Both the position numbers and the translations under genes were made by a program. DNA of 54,194 nucleotides from CBFHWY01 sp965659675. GTDB lineage: Bacteria; Bacteroidota; Bacteroidia; Flavobacteriales_G; Salibacteraceae. Of the stretch, positions 1-8,221 are shown piece after piece. Position 1 is the first letter of the stretch; each line of letters starts with the position of its first letter. Under the pieces are notes generated by a model. The model was not told where the DNA came from and did not search any database. It saw only the letters and a list, made by a program, of their open reading frames with translations. Where the stretch lies: contig CBFHWY010000007.1 in assembly GCA_965659675.1 (NCBI GenBank), forward strand, positions 1-54,194, written 5' to 3'.

Positions 1-92
1 GGTATAATGATCTGCTCAAAAAAGGTTTGATCGAAGAAGTACCTGATTCCTCTTCCGATACCGAAAAAGAGCCTTCCAAAGAAGAGGAATAG
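1..92 (+). CDS. C-terminal end of an unidentified protein (5' end outside window)
   Basis: Reading from base 3, 29 codons run to a TAG at 90-92. The visible tail starts YNDLLKKGLIEEV and ends in a Ser/Glu/Lys-rich, strongly acidic stretch, which looks like a disordered C-terminus. The other two plus frames hit stops within the first 30 bases, so this is the only coherent frame. Nothing in 29 residues identifies a family. About 100 bp and a new promoter separate it from the next gene, so it probably ends an upstream transcription unit. Confidence 0.55.
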   Translation, partial: YNDLLKKGLIEEVPDSSSDTEKEPSKEEE

Positions 93-157
93 GCGTTGAA
101 CGACCGTTTTTGACGACAAACTGATATTTGTCAGTAATTATTCCCTTTTGCATTGCT

Positions 158-165
158 TACCTTTG
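158..165 (+). promoter_or_regulatory. Promoter -7 box (TACCTTTG) for the lipoprotein gene at 195
   Basis: TACCTTTG matches the Bacteroidota -7 consensus TAnnTTTG exactly. A -33 TTG is not evident at the usual spacing. The box lies 29 bp upstream of the ATG at 195 and inside a longer open frame beginning at 153, so translation should start at 195 rather than upstream. Confidence 0.6.
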
Positions 166-194
166 CCGAACAATTGAACTCAAATTATATCAAG

Positions 195-1157
195 ATGAAC
201 AAACTATTCAAAAGCGCTACCATGATAGGATTGGTAGTTTTCGGAGCACTTGCTACCGAGTCCTGTAAAAAAGGAGAAGAGGATCCAGGACTTAGCCTAA
301 GATCAAGAGAAGGTCGTTTGGCTGGGACATGGAAAATGATGACATATAAAAGTACCAACGAGTACACTGACGAGAGAGAAGATCCAGATCCAAGTAACGA
401 TGGAAACACTGTAATGTGGACTGGTACTGAAACTGAAGAGTGGGATGGTACTAACTATACCTTTATGGATGAGTACGAATCTACTCGCGACGATGGTGAC
501 AAGAGCAATAACATGGAAACCTGGACAGGTGGAACTTACACTAGTGAAAATAGCTTCACTTCTGGAGGAACTACAACTTCAAGTGAGTCAGAAGGAACCT
601 ATACTGCTGACATGATGGTAGAGTATACTTTCGAGAAAGACGGAAGCTTCACCATGACTCTTAGCAAAACTCGTTCTTTGACAGAAGAGGAAACAAACAC
701 TGATTTCAACTACGAAAAGGAAGAAGTGAGCGAAGAATCTGAGTCATATACAGTGTCTGGAACCTGGTCTTTCTTAGGACCAAACGATGTTGACGAGATC
801 GCAAATGAAGAGCGTGTTGCAATCTGGTGGAATGATGAAACTCGTACTTCTAGTTCTAAGACTGAAGTTACTTACACGGATACAGATACTGACGATTTCT
901 TTGATTACACAGATTCTGACTACTCATATGAGTATGATGAAACTACCACGTATGCTGGGTCAAGCCATGAGCCTGATGAGATCTGGACATTGATCCAACT
1001 TTCTAACAGTGAAATGAAAGCTGTTATGGAAGGAAACTCAACTTACACTAGAGAAGAAGTTGAGAAGGATACAGACAGCGATGGTTCGGTTACGACAAGA
1101 ACCAATAGCAACGGAACAAGCTCTTACATGATGGAGATGACCTTCGAAGCGCAATAA
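195..1157 (+). CDS. Putative lipoprotein, lipocalin-like, Thr/Ser/Asp/Glu/Tyr-rich
   Basis: 320 aa. The N-terminus is a lipoprotein signal: basic start, hydrophobic core at residues 8-20, Cys24, then KKGEED, which resembles the Bacteroidota surface-export signal of charged residues behind the lipid Cys. The segment LAGTWKMMTY near residue 42 is the opening strand pattern of lipocalin-like domains, and a second GTW (SGTWSF) occurs about 165 residues later. The middle is extremely rich in T, S, E, D and Y, for example a run of TDTDTDD. The ATG at 195 follows a good -7 box, and a strong terminator follows the stop. The function is unknown; a surface-exposed beta-barrel or calyx lipoprotein is an inference. 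Confidence is high that it is a gene and low for any role. Confidence 0.8.
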   Translation: MNKLFKSATMIGLVVFGALATESCKKGEEDPGLSLRSREGRLAGTWKMMTYKSTNEYTDEREDPDPSNDGNTVMWTGTETEEWDGTNYTFMDEYESTRDDGDKSNNMETWTGGTYTSENSFTSGGTTTSSESEGTYTADMMVEYTFEKDGSFTMTLSKTRSLTEEETNTDFNYEKEEVSEESESYTVSGTWSFLGPNDVDEIANEERVAIWWNDETRTSSSKTEVTYTDTDTDDFFDYTDSDYSYEYDETTTYAGSSHEPDEIWTLIQLSNSEMKAVMEGNSTYTREEVEKDTDSDGSVTTRTNSNGTSSYMMEMTFEAQ

Positions 1158-1182
1158 AACAAACTAGTCTAAATGACTTTGG

Positions 1183-1212
1183 CCCCGTTCGGTTTCCGGA
1201 CGGGGTTTTTTA
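1183..1212 (+). terminator. Intrinsic terminator after the 195-1157 lipoprotein gene
   Basis: CCCCGTTCGG and CCGGACGGGG form a 10-bp stem with one G-U pair and a 3-nt loop. A T-rich tract starts at 1206. It lies 25 nt after the lipoprotein stop and 25 nt before the M3 peptidase ATG. Confidence 0.85.
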
Positions 1213-1236
1213 TTTTATTTACTTCAAACTTTTCTG

Positions 1237-2946
1237 ATGATCAGCAAACCAAAAAGAAGCTTTGTAAGCGAGAACCTCGGTATTGACTCCTGGGATGACA
1301 TCTCGGAATATTATCTGAATCTGGAAGCAAGAGATGTTGCGACACTATCTGAACTCCAATCCTTTTTGAAAGACTGGAGCGAGTTACAGGCGGTACTTGA
1401 AGAGAATTTGGCATGGCGTTACATTAAAATGAGTTGTGATACGGAGGACGAAGGCAAACGCAAGGCTTATGAATTCTTTGTGACCCAAATTCAGCCGAAG
1501 ATCGCTCCTCAGGAGAACAAACTGGAAAAGAAGTTGGTGGAATCAACCCTGATTCAGGATCTTGATGCTGCACATGAGATCTACCTCAAAAGAATCAACC
1601 GTTCGCTCGAGATCTTTAGGGAAAAGAATATCGATATACAGGCAAAGTTGGCGGCAGAGGCCCAAAAATTTGGAGCCATCACTGGGAAAATGTCGGTTGA
1701 ACACGAAGGCAAGGAATATACCCTGCAACAAGCAGGAGCCAACTTCCTTAAACAGGCTGATCGTGAGTTAAGAGAAGAGATCTATCATAAGATCGCCAAA
1801 CGGCGCAGTGCCTCAAAAGCTGAACTACACTCGCTCTTTGATGAACTGATCCAAAAGAGGCATCAGCTCGCTTTGAACGCGGGTTTTGAGAACTATCGAG
1901 ATTACAAATTTGCGGCAATGTGTCGCTTTGATTATAATCCCGAAGACTGTTTTCAATTTCATCAAAGTATTTCGTCCACTTGCATGCCCCTGGTTGATGA
2001 CTTGATGTCTGAAAGAAAGAAGGAGCTTGACTTGGAACAACTCAGACCCTGGGATCTTCAGGCGGATACTCAAGGAAGGCAGGCACTCAAACCCTTCCAA
2101 AAAAGCGAGGATCTGGTAGAAAAGTCCATTGAATGTTTTGATCGTTTGGATCCCTTTTTTGGGGACTGTTTAAAAACTATGAGAGAACTTGGGCACCTCG
2201 ATCTAGAATCGAGGAAAGGCAAGGCACCCGGTGGATACAACTATCCACTTTATGAAATTGGGGTTCCTTTTATTTTCATGAATTCGGCAGGCACGGTGCG
2301 CGACCTTGTCACTATGGTTCATGAAGGTGGACATGCCATTCATTCATTTCTTTCAAGAGACCTTGAGTTGACTGGCTTCAAAGAGCTGACCTCCGAAGTA
2401 GCAGAGCTTGCCAGCATGAGTATGGAGTTATTGAGTATGGAGCACTGGGATGTGTTCTTTGATAGGGAAGAGGACTTGATGAGAGCTAAAAAAGAGCACC
2501 TTGAAGATATCATGTCAACCTTGCCATGGATCGCCTTGATCGACAAATTTCAGCACTGGATCTACGAAAACCCCGCACATTCTCATGAAGAAAGAGAAAA
2601 TAAGTGGGTGGAATTGCATGCTGAATTCAGCTCAGATGTGATCGACTGGACCGGCCTTGAAGAAGAAAGAAAGATCATCTGGCAAAAGCAGCTTCACCTA
2701 TTTGAAGTGCCGTTTTACTATATTGAATATGGCATGGCACAATTGGGAGCTATAGCCATGTGGCAGCAGTTTAAGGAAAAAGGAGAAGTAGCAATTGATA
2801 ACTACAAGGCCGCCTTAAAACTAGGTTACACTCGCTCCATTCCTGAGATCTTCGATGTCGCCGGGATACAATTTGACTTTTCTGAAGACTACATTAAGGA
2901 ACTTATGCAGTTTGTAAAGCTTCAGTATGATGAGCTAAGCGTATAA
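1237..2946 (+). CDS. M3 family oligoendopeptidase (PepF-like)
   Basis: 569 aa, the usual size for oligoendopeptidase F-type metallopeptidases, which cleave short peptides in the cytoplasm. The zinc motif HEGGH is at residues 362-366 (His362, Glu363, His366). A downstream Glu in SEVAELASM (around residue 390) fits as the third zinc ligand. There is no signal peptide, in line with cytosolic peptide turnover. The C-terminal part (YIEYGMAQLGA) also matches the family. It follows directly on the terminator of the lipoprotein gene, so it needs its own promoter in 1206-1236, where I see no clear -7 box. It ends before two strong plus-strand hairpins. Together with DPP-IV, the S46 peptidase and the POT carrier in this window it suggests peptide use. 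Confidence 0.93.
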   Translation: MISKPKRSFVSENLGIDSWDDISEYYLNLEARDVATLSELQSFLKDWSELQAVLEENLAWRYIKMSCDTEDEGKRKAYEFFVTQIQPKIAPQENKLEKKLVESTLIQDLDAAHEIYLKRINRSLEIFREKNIDIQAKLAAEAQKFGAITGKMSVEHEGKEYTLQQAGANFLKQADRELREEIYHKIAKRRSASKAELHSLFDELIQKRHQLALNAGFENYRDYKFAAMCRFDYNPEDCFQFHQSISSTCMPLVDDLMSERKKELDLEQLRPWDLQADTQGRQALKPFQKSEDLVEKSIECFDRLDPFFGDCLKTMRELGHLDLESRKGKAPGGYNYPLYEIGVPFIFMNSAGTVRDLVTMVHEGGHAIHSFLSRDLELTGFKELTSEVAELASMSMELLSMEHWDVFFDREEDLMRAKKEHLEDIMSTLPWIALIDKFQHWIYENPAHSHEERENKWVELHAEFSSDVIDWTGLEEERKIIWQKQLHLFEVPFYYIEYGMAQLGAIAMWQQFKEKGEVAIDNYKAALKLGYTRSIPEIFDVAGIQFDFSEDYIKELMQFVKLQYDELSV

Positions 2947-3085
2947 AGACCTTCACCAACGCACCTGATTCAGTAACATATTGGGCTTTGCCATTTCTTT
3001 TTGTAAGCTTCATTGCATATAAAATCAAAAAACTTTGACATATACAGGCAACCAATCAGACCTGTTCACGTCTATATATTAAGTC

Positions 3086-3118
3086 CTGAGAAAAGCATTT
3101 ATTGTTTTCTCAGTTTTT
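3086..3118 (+). terminator. Hairpin with T-tract, first of two after the M3 peptidase
   Basis: CTGAGAAAA (3086-3094) pairs with TTTTCTCAG (3105-3113), followed by TTTTT. It lies about 140 nt past the peptidase stop. The T-tract direction indicates a plus-strand terminator. Confidence 0.7.
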
Positions 3119-3131
3119 AGGGTTAGGAGGG

Positions 3132-3169
3132 CCAATCCCCGCTGCAAGGCAGATGGGGATTGGTTTTTT
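3132..3169 (+). terminator. Strong intrinsic terminator, second of two after the M3 peptidase
   Basis: CCAATCCCC (3132-3140) and GGGGATTGG (3155-3163) form a 9-bp outer stem with an inner CTGC/GCAG helix, followed by TTTTTT. It ends nine bases before the convergent murB stop. On the minus strand no T-tract follows, so it serves plus-strand transcription. Confidence 0.85.
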
Positions 3170-3177
3170 ATAGACCT

Positions 3178-4179
3178 CTATACGATATTGACCTCGCGCT
3201 CTAAAAGAATCCCAAACTTATCTTCTATATCCTGAAGGATATCAGTGCTGAGCTGAAAGATCTCGTTGCCAGAGCTGCCGCCGTAGTTCACCAAAACAAG
3301 GGCTTGTTTTTCGTGTACACCAAAATTACCAAAACGCTTGCCTTTCCATCCTGCAGTTTCTATTAGCCAACCTGCAGGAACTTTCACCTTGTCTCCCGCA
3401 GGGTAGGAGGGAATATTAGGATACTCAACTTGAAGCTTTTCAAATTGAGCGCTTTCGATAACGGGGTTCTTGAAGAAGCTCCCTGCATTGCCAATGACCT
3501 TTGGGTCGGGTAATTTAGATTGGCGGATATTGATCACAGCCTGACTAACTTCTCGAATACCCGGATCATTCACACCCATGCGTTCCAACTCTTGTTCAAT
3601 GGCGCCGTAGGAGGTGTTAAGCTTTGGCGTCTTTAAAAGTTTAAAGCTCACCCAACAGATGATGTATTCTCCTCGTGCCCAGGTTTTGAAAATCGATGAA
3701 CGATAACCAAACTCGCATGCTTCATTTCCAAATGTTTTGAGCTTTCCAGAACTGAGTTCATAGGCTTCTAATTCATGAAAAGAGTGCTTTAGTTCAACCC
3801 CATAGGCACCAATGTTTTGCATAGGGGCAGCCCCTACATTTCCGGGAATCAGTGAAAGGTTCTCCAGTCCAGCCCAGCCTTTGTTGATACAATGCATCAC
3901 GAAGGAGTGCCAGTTCTCGCCAGCACCTACCTTCACGATCACCGAATCATCATCTTCACTCAGAATATCGATCCCACTGATCTCGTTCTTTAATACTAAA
4001 CCATCAAAGTCTTTTCTGAGTAGAATATTGCTACCACCACCAAGGATCAACCTCGATGCGTCAAGCGTAAGAGCCTCAGCAAGTTCGTCAGGTTCAGAAA
4101 AACGAACAAATAACTTAGCCCTGGCATCGATCCCAAATGTGTTGTAGGCTTTGAGCGAGTGATGGTATTTCAGATCCAC
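3178..4179 (-). CDS. murB: UDP-N-acetylenolpyruvoylglucosamine reductase
   Basis: 333 aa. MurB reduces UDP-GlcNAc-enolpyruvate to UDP-MurNAc with NADPH in peptidoglycan precursor synthesis (cytoplasm, FAD enzyme). The N-terminus has YNTFGI and the FAD-loop LILGGGSNIL (residues 44-53). The middle carries IPGNVGAAPMQNIGAYG. Arg160 in GYRSSIF, Ser234 in NAGSFFKNP (proton donor) and Glu329 in LEREV correspond to the catalytic set of type I MurB. The start is a GTG: a TAG lies in frame two codons upstream and no ATG precedes the conserved N-terminus. It stands alone between the M3 peptidase (convergent) and the MltF-like operon upstream. Confidence 0.96.
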   Translation of the reverse strand: MDLKYHHSLKAYNTFGIDARAKLFVRFSEPDELAEALTLDASRLILGGGSNILLRKDFDGLVLKNEISGIDILSEDDDSVIVKVGAGENWHSFVMHCINKGWAGLENLSLIPGNVGAAPMQNIGAYGVELKHSFHELEAYELSSGKLKTFGNEACEFGYRSSIFKTWARGEYIICWVSFKLLKTPKLNTSYGAIEQELERMGVNDPGIREVSQAVINIRQSKLPDPKVIGNAGSFFKNPVIESAQFEKLQVEYPNIPSYPAGDKVKVPAGWLIETAGWKGKRFGNFGVHEKQALVLVNYGGSSGNEIFQLSTDILQDIEDKFGILLEREVNIV

Positions 4180-4254
4180 GGTCTAAAAGTAGGACTCAGA
4201 TCAGCATTAAAAAGCGCACAGGCCTTCATATTTTGATGGAAGTGCTGTTGAAAA

Positions 4255-5691
4255 CTAGGATTTAATGTGATTGCGGTAGTGCGTATAGGTACTCATGATC
4301 TCTTTCACATAGAAATAGGGCTCGGCTCCTCTGCAATAACCATGCTTTACCACCTCATCGTTGTAATATTCCGCCTTGGCTTTTTTGAGAATATAGTCCT
4401 CAACATTGTCGGTCCAGACTTCTGCATTGGCATCGTACTTGTCGGCGAGACGAACGGCATCAATGATATGACCCAAACCTACATTGTAGGAGGCTAAAAC
4501 GAACTTCTGCCGTTCGGTACTATCAGGGATCTGCTCTTTCCAGTAGTCGTCGATCCATTTCAGATATCTTACTCCTGCCCTCACATTGCCCTCTGGATCG
4601 GTTAGTTTGGTCAGGTTATATTCTTTGGCGGTTCCGGGGATGAGTTGCATCAGTCCCTTTGCACCCGCCCACGACTCTGCATTTGGATCGAACCGCGATT
4701 CCTGAAAGCACAGGGCGGCAAGGAGCCTCCAATCCCAGCCAAGATCTGGGGCATATTTTTTGAATAACTCATCGTATTTGGATATTCTATTCCCACTGAT
4801 CGATGAATATTCGCTCATCACCTTTTTGGAATGCTCTGTTCGCGCTTTGAAGTATTTGAGCTGGATCATGGCATAACGTTTTGAGTTCGTGATCTCCCTG
4901 ATCCAATGATTCAGTGTATCCAGCATTTTGCCAGAGTTTTCCTTTGCGGTAGCCCATGCGATCTTCTGGTTAAAACTGATTGGTGTTTTGATGTCTATGT
5001 TCGGGTAGTATTTTGTATTGATCTTAGCAATGTTCTCATCGGCGATAGTATAATCGATCTCTCCTTTTGCCACTTTTTTGATCAGAGTTTCAGTATCGTC
5101 TTCGCTCTTAGGTTCAAGAATGGTAATGTCTTCGCCAATCTCATCAGATAGATTCAGTAAGCGGGAATAGAAGGCAGAATTTCGCTTGACATAAACGGTT
5201 TCTGCTGCCAACTCGATCGGGTTCCGGATCAACTGCTCTTCAACCCGATGCCAGGGCATCTTCCAGTAATTTTCAGGCATGCGCTGAATAAGAACCTGAC
5301 GCGTGTATAACAGCGGGTCGGTAAAGCTGAGGATATTAGAACGTTCCTTGGTTAGGGTCAGGTTTGCTGCGATCAGATCGGCTCTACCAGAATTGATCAA
5401 AGGAGCAACGCTGTCGAGATTATTGATCATTCTGATCTCGAGCTCTACCCCGAGTTGATCGCTAAATAGCTCAAGTAGTTCGTATTCAAAACCCATGGGC
5501 TGTCCCTTGTACAAGAAGTAGGAGGTGGTGCTGTTATCTACCAAAGCGATCAACCTCTTTCGCTCCAGTACCTTGTCAAGAACATCACTGGATGTCACCT
5601 GATCTTTTTTTGAGGTTTGAGTGGAGTCGACACGCTCCTTACAAGCACTGAGAAACAGTGTTGCAAATAGTACGAGCAAGAATTTTTGCAT
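4255..5691 (-). CDS. mltF: MltF-like lytic transglycosylase lipoprotein with solute-binding domain
   Basis: 478 aa. A lipoprotein signal ends at LSAC (Cys17). Residues about 45-280 form a bacterial extracellular solute-binding (type 3) domain (MGFEYELLELFSDQLGVELE, GRADLIAANLTLT). Residues about 310-470 are a soluble lytic transglycosylase domain with catalytic Glu331 in the ESRF motif, then GAKGLMQLIPGTA and a late NVGLGH. This order is that of E. coli MltF, which cleaves glycan strands to 1,6-anhydroMurNAc and is modulated by its N-terminal domain. The start codon overlaps the stop of the upstream 62-aa gene as TAATG, so the two are translationally coupled. Third gene of a three-gene operon. 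Confidence 0.93.
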   Translation of the reverse strand: MQKFLLVLFATLFLSACKERVDSTQTSKKDQVTSSDVLDKVLERKRLIALVDNSTTSYFLYKGQPMGFEYELLELFSDQLGVELEIRMINNLDSVAPLINSGRADLIAANLTLTKERSNILSFTDPLLYTRQVLIQRMPENYWKMPWHRVEEQLIRNPIELAAETVYVKRNSAFYSRLLNLSDEIGEDITILEPKSEDDTETLIKKVAKGEIDYTIADENIAKINTKYYPNIDIKTPISFNQKIAWATAKENSGKMLDTLNHWIREITNSKRYAMIQLKYFKARTEHSKKVMSEYSSISGNRISKYDELFKKYAPDLGWDWRLLAALCFQESRFDPNAESWAGAKGLMQLIPGTAKEYNLTKLTDPEGNVRAGVRYLKWIDDYWKEQIPDSTERQKFVLASYNVGLGHIIDAVRLADKYDANAEVWTDNVEDYILKKAKAEYYNDEVVKHGYCRGAEPYFYVKEIMSTYTHYRNHIKS

Positions 5692-5879
5692 TAGTGTAAT
5701 ATACGAATCAATGCGTATACAACGGCAAAGATCAATCCAATGGCAATAAGAACCTTGTAAGCGCCTTTGTAGTGGATGCGATTTATGCGCGCATCCTTTC
5801 GGTAAGCAAAGATCATAAGCACGACAAATGCCGATAAAAAGATCAAGGCAAATGTTAATTGACCCGTGCTAAAGTTCAT
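5691..5879 (-). CDS. Small two-helix membrane protein
   Basis: 62 aa with two hydrophobic segments (about residues 7-25 and 42-60) flanking a basic loop, RKDARINRIHYKG. I do not recognise a family. It sits exactly between the thioredoxin-fold gene (its start follows that stop with no gap) and the MltF-like gene (TAATG overlap). The gapless packing supports real translation and a shared envelope role, but no function can be assigned. Confidence 0.75.
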   Translation of the reverse strand: MNFSTGQLTFALIFLSAFVVLMIFAYRKDARINRIHYKGAYKVLIAIGLIFAVVYALIRILH

Positions 5880-6464
5880 CTATTGTTCATTTTGCTTAGC
5901 GGGAGCAGCTTGTTGTGCTTGCTGTTGCTGCTGTTGTACCAATTGGTTATAGAAGTACTGGTTGTACTGCTGGTGCTGGTTGCTTCCAAAAAAGATCAGG
6001 TTACCCAATAAGGCCTCTGCTTGTTTGTAGCCAGCTAAAAGGTGAATTCGACTGTAATTCTCATCGAGAATAACAAAACTCGGATAAGACAATCTGTTAT
6101 CGAGGAGCGATGCAGCGAAGGTGTGCGTGCTACGTCGGGCTCCTGGATTTGGATTAACGAAATCCATATTGTTGAAACGGATGGTATCACTCATTTCTGC
6201 ATCCAGTTTAACAGCATAGTACTTGTTGTTCATGTAGTTCACGACACCTGGGTCAACAAATGTGCTCGCATCCATTTTCTTACACCAACCACACCAATCG
6301 GTGTAAACATCAATAAAGATCTTTCTTTTCTCTTTTGCCATGGCTTCGGTAGCCTCTTCCCAGCTCATCCAGTTGATCTTTTCAACTTTGGTAGGAGCCT
6401 GACCGAAGGCCATGCTAGCGACAAATAGGGATAGGAGCAAAAGACTGATATAGTTTTTCATCAT
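5880..6464 (-). CDS. Secreted thioredoxin-fold protein with Gln-rich tail
   Basis: 194 aa. A signal peptide ends near MAFGQA. A thioredoxin-like domain has the active-site motif CGWC (Cys58, Cys61) after IFIDVYTDW and a likely cis-Pro in LSYPSFVI. This layout fits periplasmic thioredoxin/DUF255-type proteins that reduce or form disulfides. The last 34 residues (161-194) hold 15 Gln, including a run of six. Two adjacent ATGs (6464 and 6461) exist; a perfect -7 box at 6469-6476 lies so close that the first could be near-leaderless. It leads the operon with the 62-aa membrane protein and the MltF-like enzyme. Confidence 0.85.
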   Translation of the reverse strand: MMKNYISLLLLSLFVASMAFGQAPTKVEKINWMSWEEATEAMAKEKRKIFIDVYTDWCGWCKKMDASTFVDPGVVNYMNNKYYAVKLDAEMSDTIRFNNMDFVNPNPGARRSTHTFAASLLDNRLSYPSFVILDENYSRIHLLAGYKQAEALLGNLIFFGSNQHQQYNQYFYNQLVQQQQQQAQQAAPAKQNEQ

Positions 6465-6468
6465 AGTT

Positions 6469-6476
6469 CAAAGATA
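6469..6476 (-). promoter_or_regulatory. Possible -7 box (TATCTTTG) for the thioredoxin-fold operon
   Basis: On the minus strand TATCTTTG fits TAnnTTTG. Only four bases separate it from the ATG at 6464, so transcription would begin at or near the start codon. No -33 TTG is seen. Either the message is leaderless, the second ATG (6461) is used, or the match is fortuitous. Confidence 0.4.
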
Positions 6477-6488
6477 ACATGATAACTT

Positions 6489-6508
6489 GGAAGCTAATCT
6501 GAGCTTCC
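6489..6508 (-). other. Inverted repeat between the POT gene and the thioredoxin-fold operon
   Basis: GGAAGCT (6489-6495) and AGCTTCC (6502-6508) form a perfect 7-bp stem with a 6-nt loop, about 45 nt past the POT stop. The bases that follow on the minus strand are only mildly T-rich, so it may be a weak terminator for the POT gene. Confidence 0.4.
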
Positions 6509-6550
6509 GTTAGCCAGCTTACATTTAACAGAAATTATGCCGTAAAGTTG

Positions 6551-8038
6551 TTACTCTACCCCGTGCATCAGCTTTTTGAGCGGTTTATTGAGAAGGATAA
6601 TGACCACAGCGATGCCCAATAGTACGAATCCGATAGTGGTAAACACACTGAGGTATTTATCCAAACCTTCAGCCACGCTGAGCTTTTCACCGCCTTCACC
6701 ATGTCCACCTGTAAGGGCAGCAATTTTACCTCCAACATAATTCGCAATGGCGAAGCTCAAGAACCATGCTCCCATCGCTGTTCCAGCAATATTCTTTGGA
6801 GATAATTTCGTAACCATAGAAAGTCCAATTGGAGATAAAAAGAGCTCTCCTGTAGTATGAAGTAGGTAAAGGAATAGTAATGTTAGAAGGGGTACCTGGA
6901 ACGCCTCGTTAACGAACATCATTCCAACCTGGGTAACCAGAAATCCTGCAGCCAGTTGAATAATACCAAAAGCAAACTTTAATGGAATACTTGGATTCTT
7001 TCCGATCTTGGATAGTTTGACCCACATTACGGAGAAGATGGATCCGAATACAATGATGAAGAACGGATTAAAGAACTGAGTCATGGATGCAGGCATAGCC
7101 CAACCCATGATCTCCCTGTCTACATTTCTATCTGCAAATAGGGTTAATGAGGTTCCGGCTTGCTCAAAGCAGGCCCAGAAGGTAATATTGATGACCATAA
7201 ATATGATCAATGCGATCATTCTATCTCGCCAAATACCTGTTTGTTGTTCCAGGTCGGCTTTTTTTCCTGCGGTGATCAATGACCAGGTCACATAACCAAA
7301 GAGTCCAAGAAGGATATAATCCAGGACTTCATTATTCATGATGAGCACATAGCACAATGGAATAAGAAGCAAAGAGCCAACAGTAATCACCTGAGCCTTG
7401 TTAAACGGACCAAAAGCCTTTTTCTTTCCTTCTTCAGTAACTTCCAGCCCGGGTGCAGCAGCATAGTGCTTTCTTCCCGACCAAAATATCAGTAAGCCTG
7501 TAAGCATACCTAATCCCGCAAGCCCAAATCCTTTGTCAAAGCCATAAGTCTCGCCAACATACGCAACGACAGTGGTAGCAAGTAATGCACCTATATTGAT
7601 TCCAATGTAGAATATGGTGAAGCCAGAATCTCGACGAGGGTCACCATCATCGTAGAGCTTTCCAACGATAGTTGAAATATTTGCTTTGAAGTAACCGTTT
7701 CCAATGATAAGTGCCCCCATACCGATCATCAAGAAGGTCTCGTTTCCTCCCAGGATTACAAATTCTCCGATGGCCATTAGCACAGCTCCTAACATCACAG
7801 CAAAGCGATAACCGAGATAACGGTCAGCTAATCTACCACCCAAAATGGGTGCTGCATAAACAAGTCCGGTATAGGCCCCGTAGATCAGGGAAGCTTCAGC
7901 GTCACCTTTGAGCAAGGATTTTACAAGATACAGCGTAAGTAGCACCCGCATTCCGTAATAACAAAAGCGTTCCCACATCTCTGAGAAAAAGAGGGTCATT
8001 AACCCATTTGGATGTCCTTTAACTAAACCACCGGTCAT
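6551..8038 (-). CDS. POT (PTR2) family proton-coupled oligopeptide transporter
   Basis: 495 aa, polytopic, with about a dozen or more hydrophobic segments. The family signature ExxERFxYYG is present near the start as SEMWERFCYYGMR, and the PTR2 stretch FTIFYIGINIGALLA appears around residue 140. POT proteins import di- and tripeptides with protons across the inner membrane. It is transcribed in the same direction as, and downstream of, a dipeptidyl peptidase IV gene, so it plausibly imports the X-Pro and X-Ala dipeptides that enzyme releases. The 191-bp gap between them allows either a separate promoter or a long operon leader. A TACTTTTA box at 8062-8069 is a weak candidate. Confidence 0.94.
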   Translation of the reverse strand: MTGGLVKGHPNGLMTLFFSEMWERFCYYGMRVLLTLYLVKSLLKGDAEASLIYGAYTGLVYAAPILGGRLADRYLGYRFAVMLGAVLMAIGEFVILGGNETFLMIGMGALIIGNGYFKANISTIVGKLYDDGDPRRDSGFTIFYIGINIGALLATTVVAYVGETYGFDKGFGLAGLGMLTGLLIFWSGRKHYAAAPGLEVTEEGKKKAFGPFNKAQVITVGSLLLIPLCYVLIMNNEVLDYILLGLFGYVTWSLITAGKKADLEQQTGIWRDRMIALIIFMVINITFWACFEQAGTSLTLFADRNVDREIMGWAMPASMTQFFNPFFIIVFGSIFSVMWVKLSKIGKNPSIPLKFAFGIIQLAAGFLVTQVGMMFVNEAFQVPLLTLLFLYLLHTTGELFLSPIGLSMVTKLSPKNIAGTAMGAWFLSFAIANYVGGKIAALTGGHGEGGEKLSVAEGLDKYLSVFTTIGFVLLGIAVVIILLNKPLKKLMHGVE

Positions 8039-8108
8039 AATTGAAATTATTAATGAAGCGCTAAAAGTAAAAATTTGTAGCAGACTGGGAGTTAGGAGTT
8101 GAAAGTAG

Positions 8109-8147
8109 GGCTGCGGTTCTGCTTTTTAAAGCATTACGAAGGCAGCC
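8109..8147. other. Nested inverted repeats in the DPP-IV/POT gap
   Basis: GGCTGC (8109-8114) and GCAGCC (8142-8147) enclose a second repeat, TGCTTT (8120-8125) and AAAGCA (8128-8133). No T-tract follows on either strand. With the 12-bp palindrome at 8210 this is the only evident structure in the 191-bp gap. Confidence 0.35.
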
Positions 8148-8209
8148 TTAGGTAAACTATCATCAAGATTCTCGGAGGTTCGTGAACTATCATAAACCCA
8201 TGGTCCCTT

Positions 8210-8221
8210 GCATCTAGATGC
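8210..8221. other. 12-bp perfect palindrome just past the DPP-IV stop
   Basis: GCATCTAGATGC is a perfect palindrome eight bases beyond the DPP-IV stop on the minus strand. Without a loop it resembles a protein-binding site more than a terminator. Confidence 0.35.

Noticed and set aside
115..132. GACAAA/TTTGTC inverted repeat as a terminator for the first partial gene
   Set aside because: Short A/T-rich stem with no T-run right after it.
3812..4147. 111-codon open frame on the plus strand
   Set aside because: It lies wholly inside murB on the other strand, has no domain or promoter, and reflects murB codon use.
4180..4195. TACTTTTA box just before the murB GTG as its promoter
   Set aside because: It is three bases from the start codon, one base off consensus and without a -33 box, so chance is likely.
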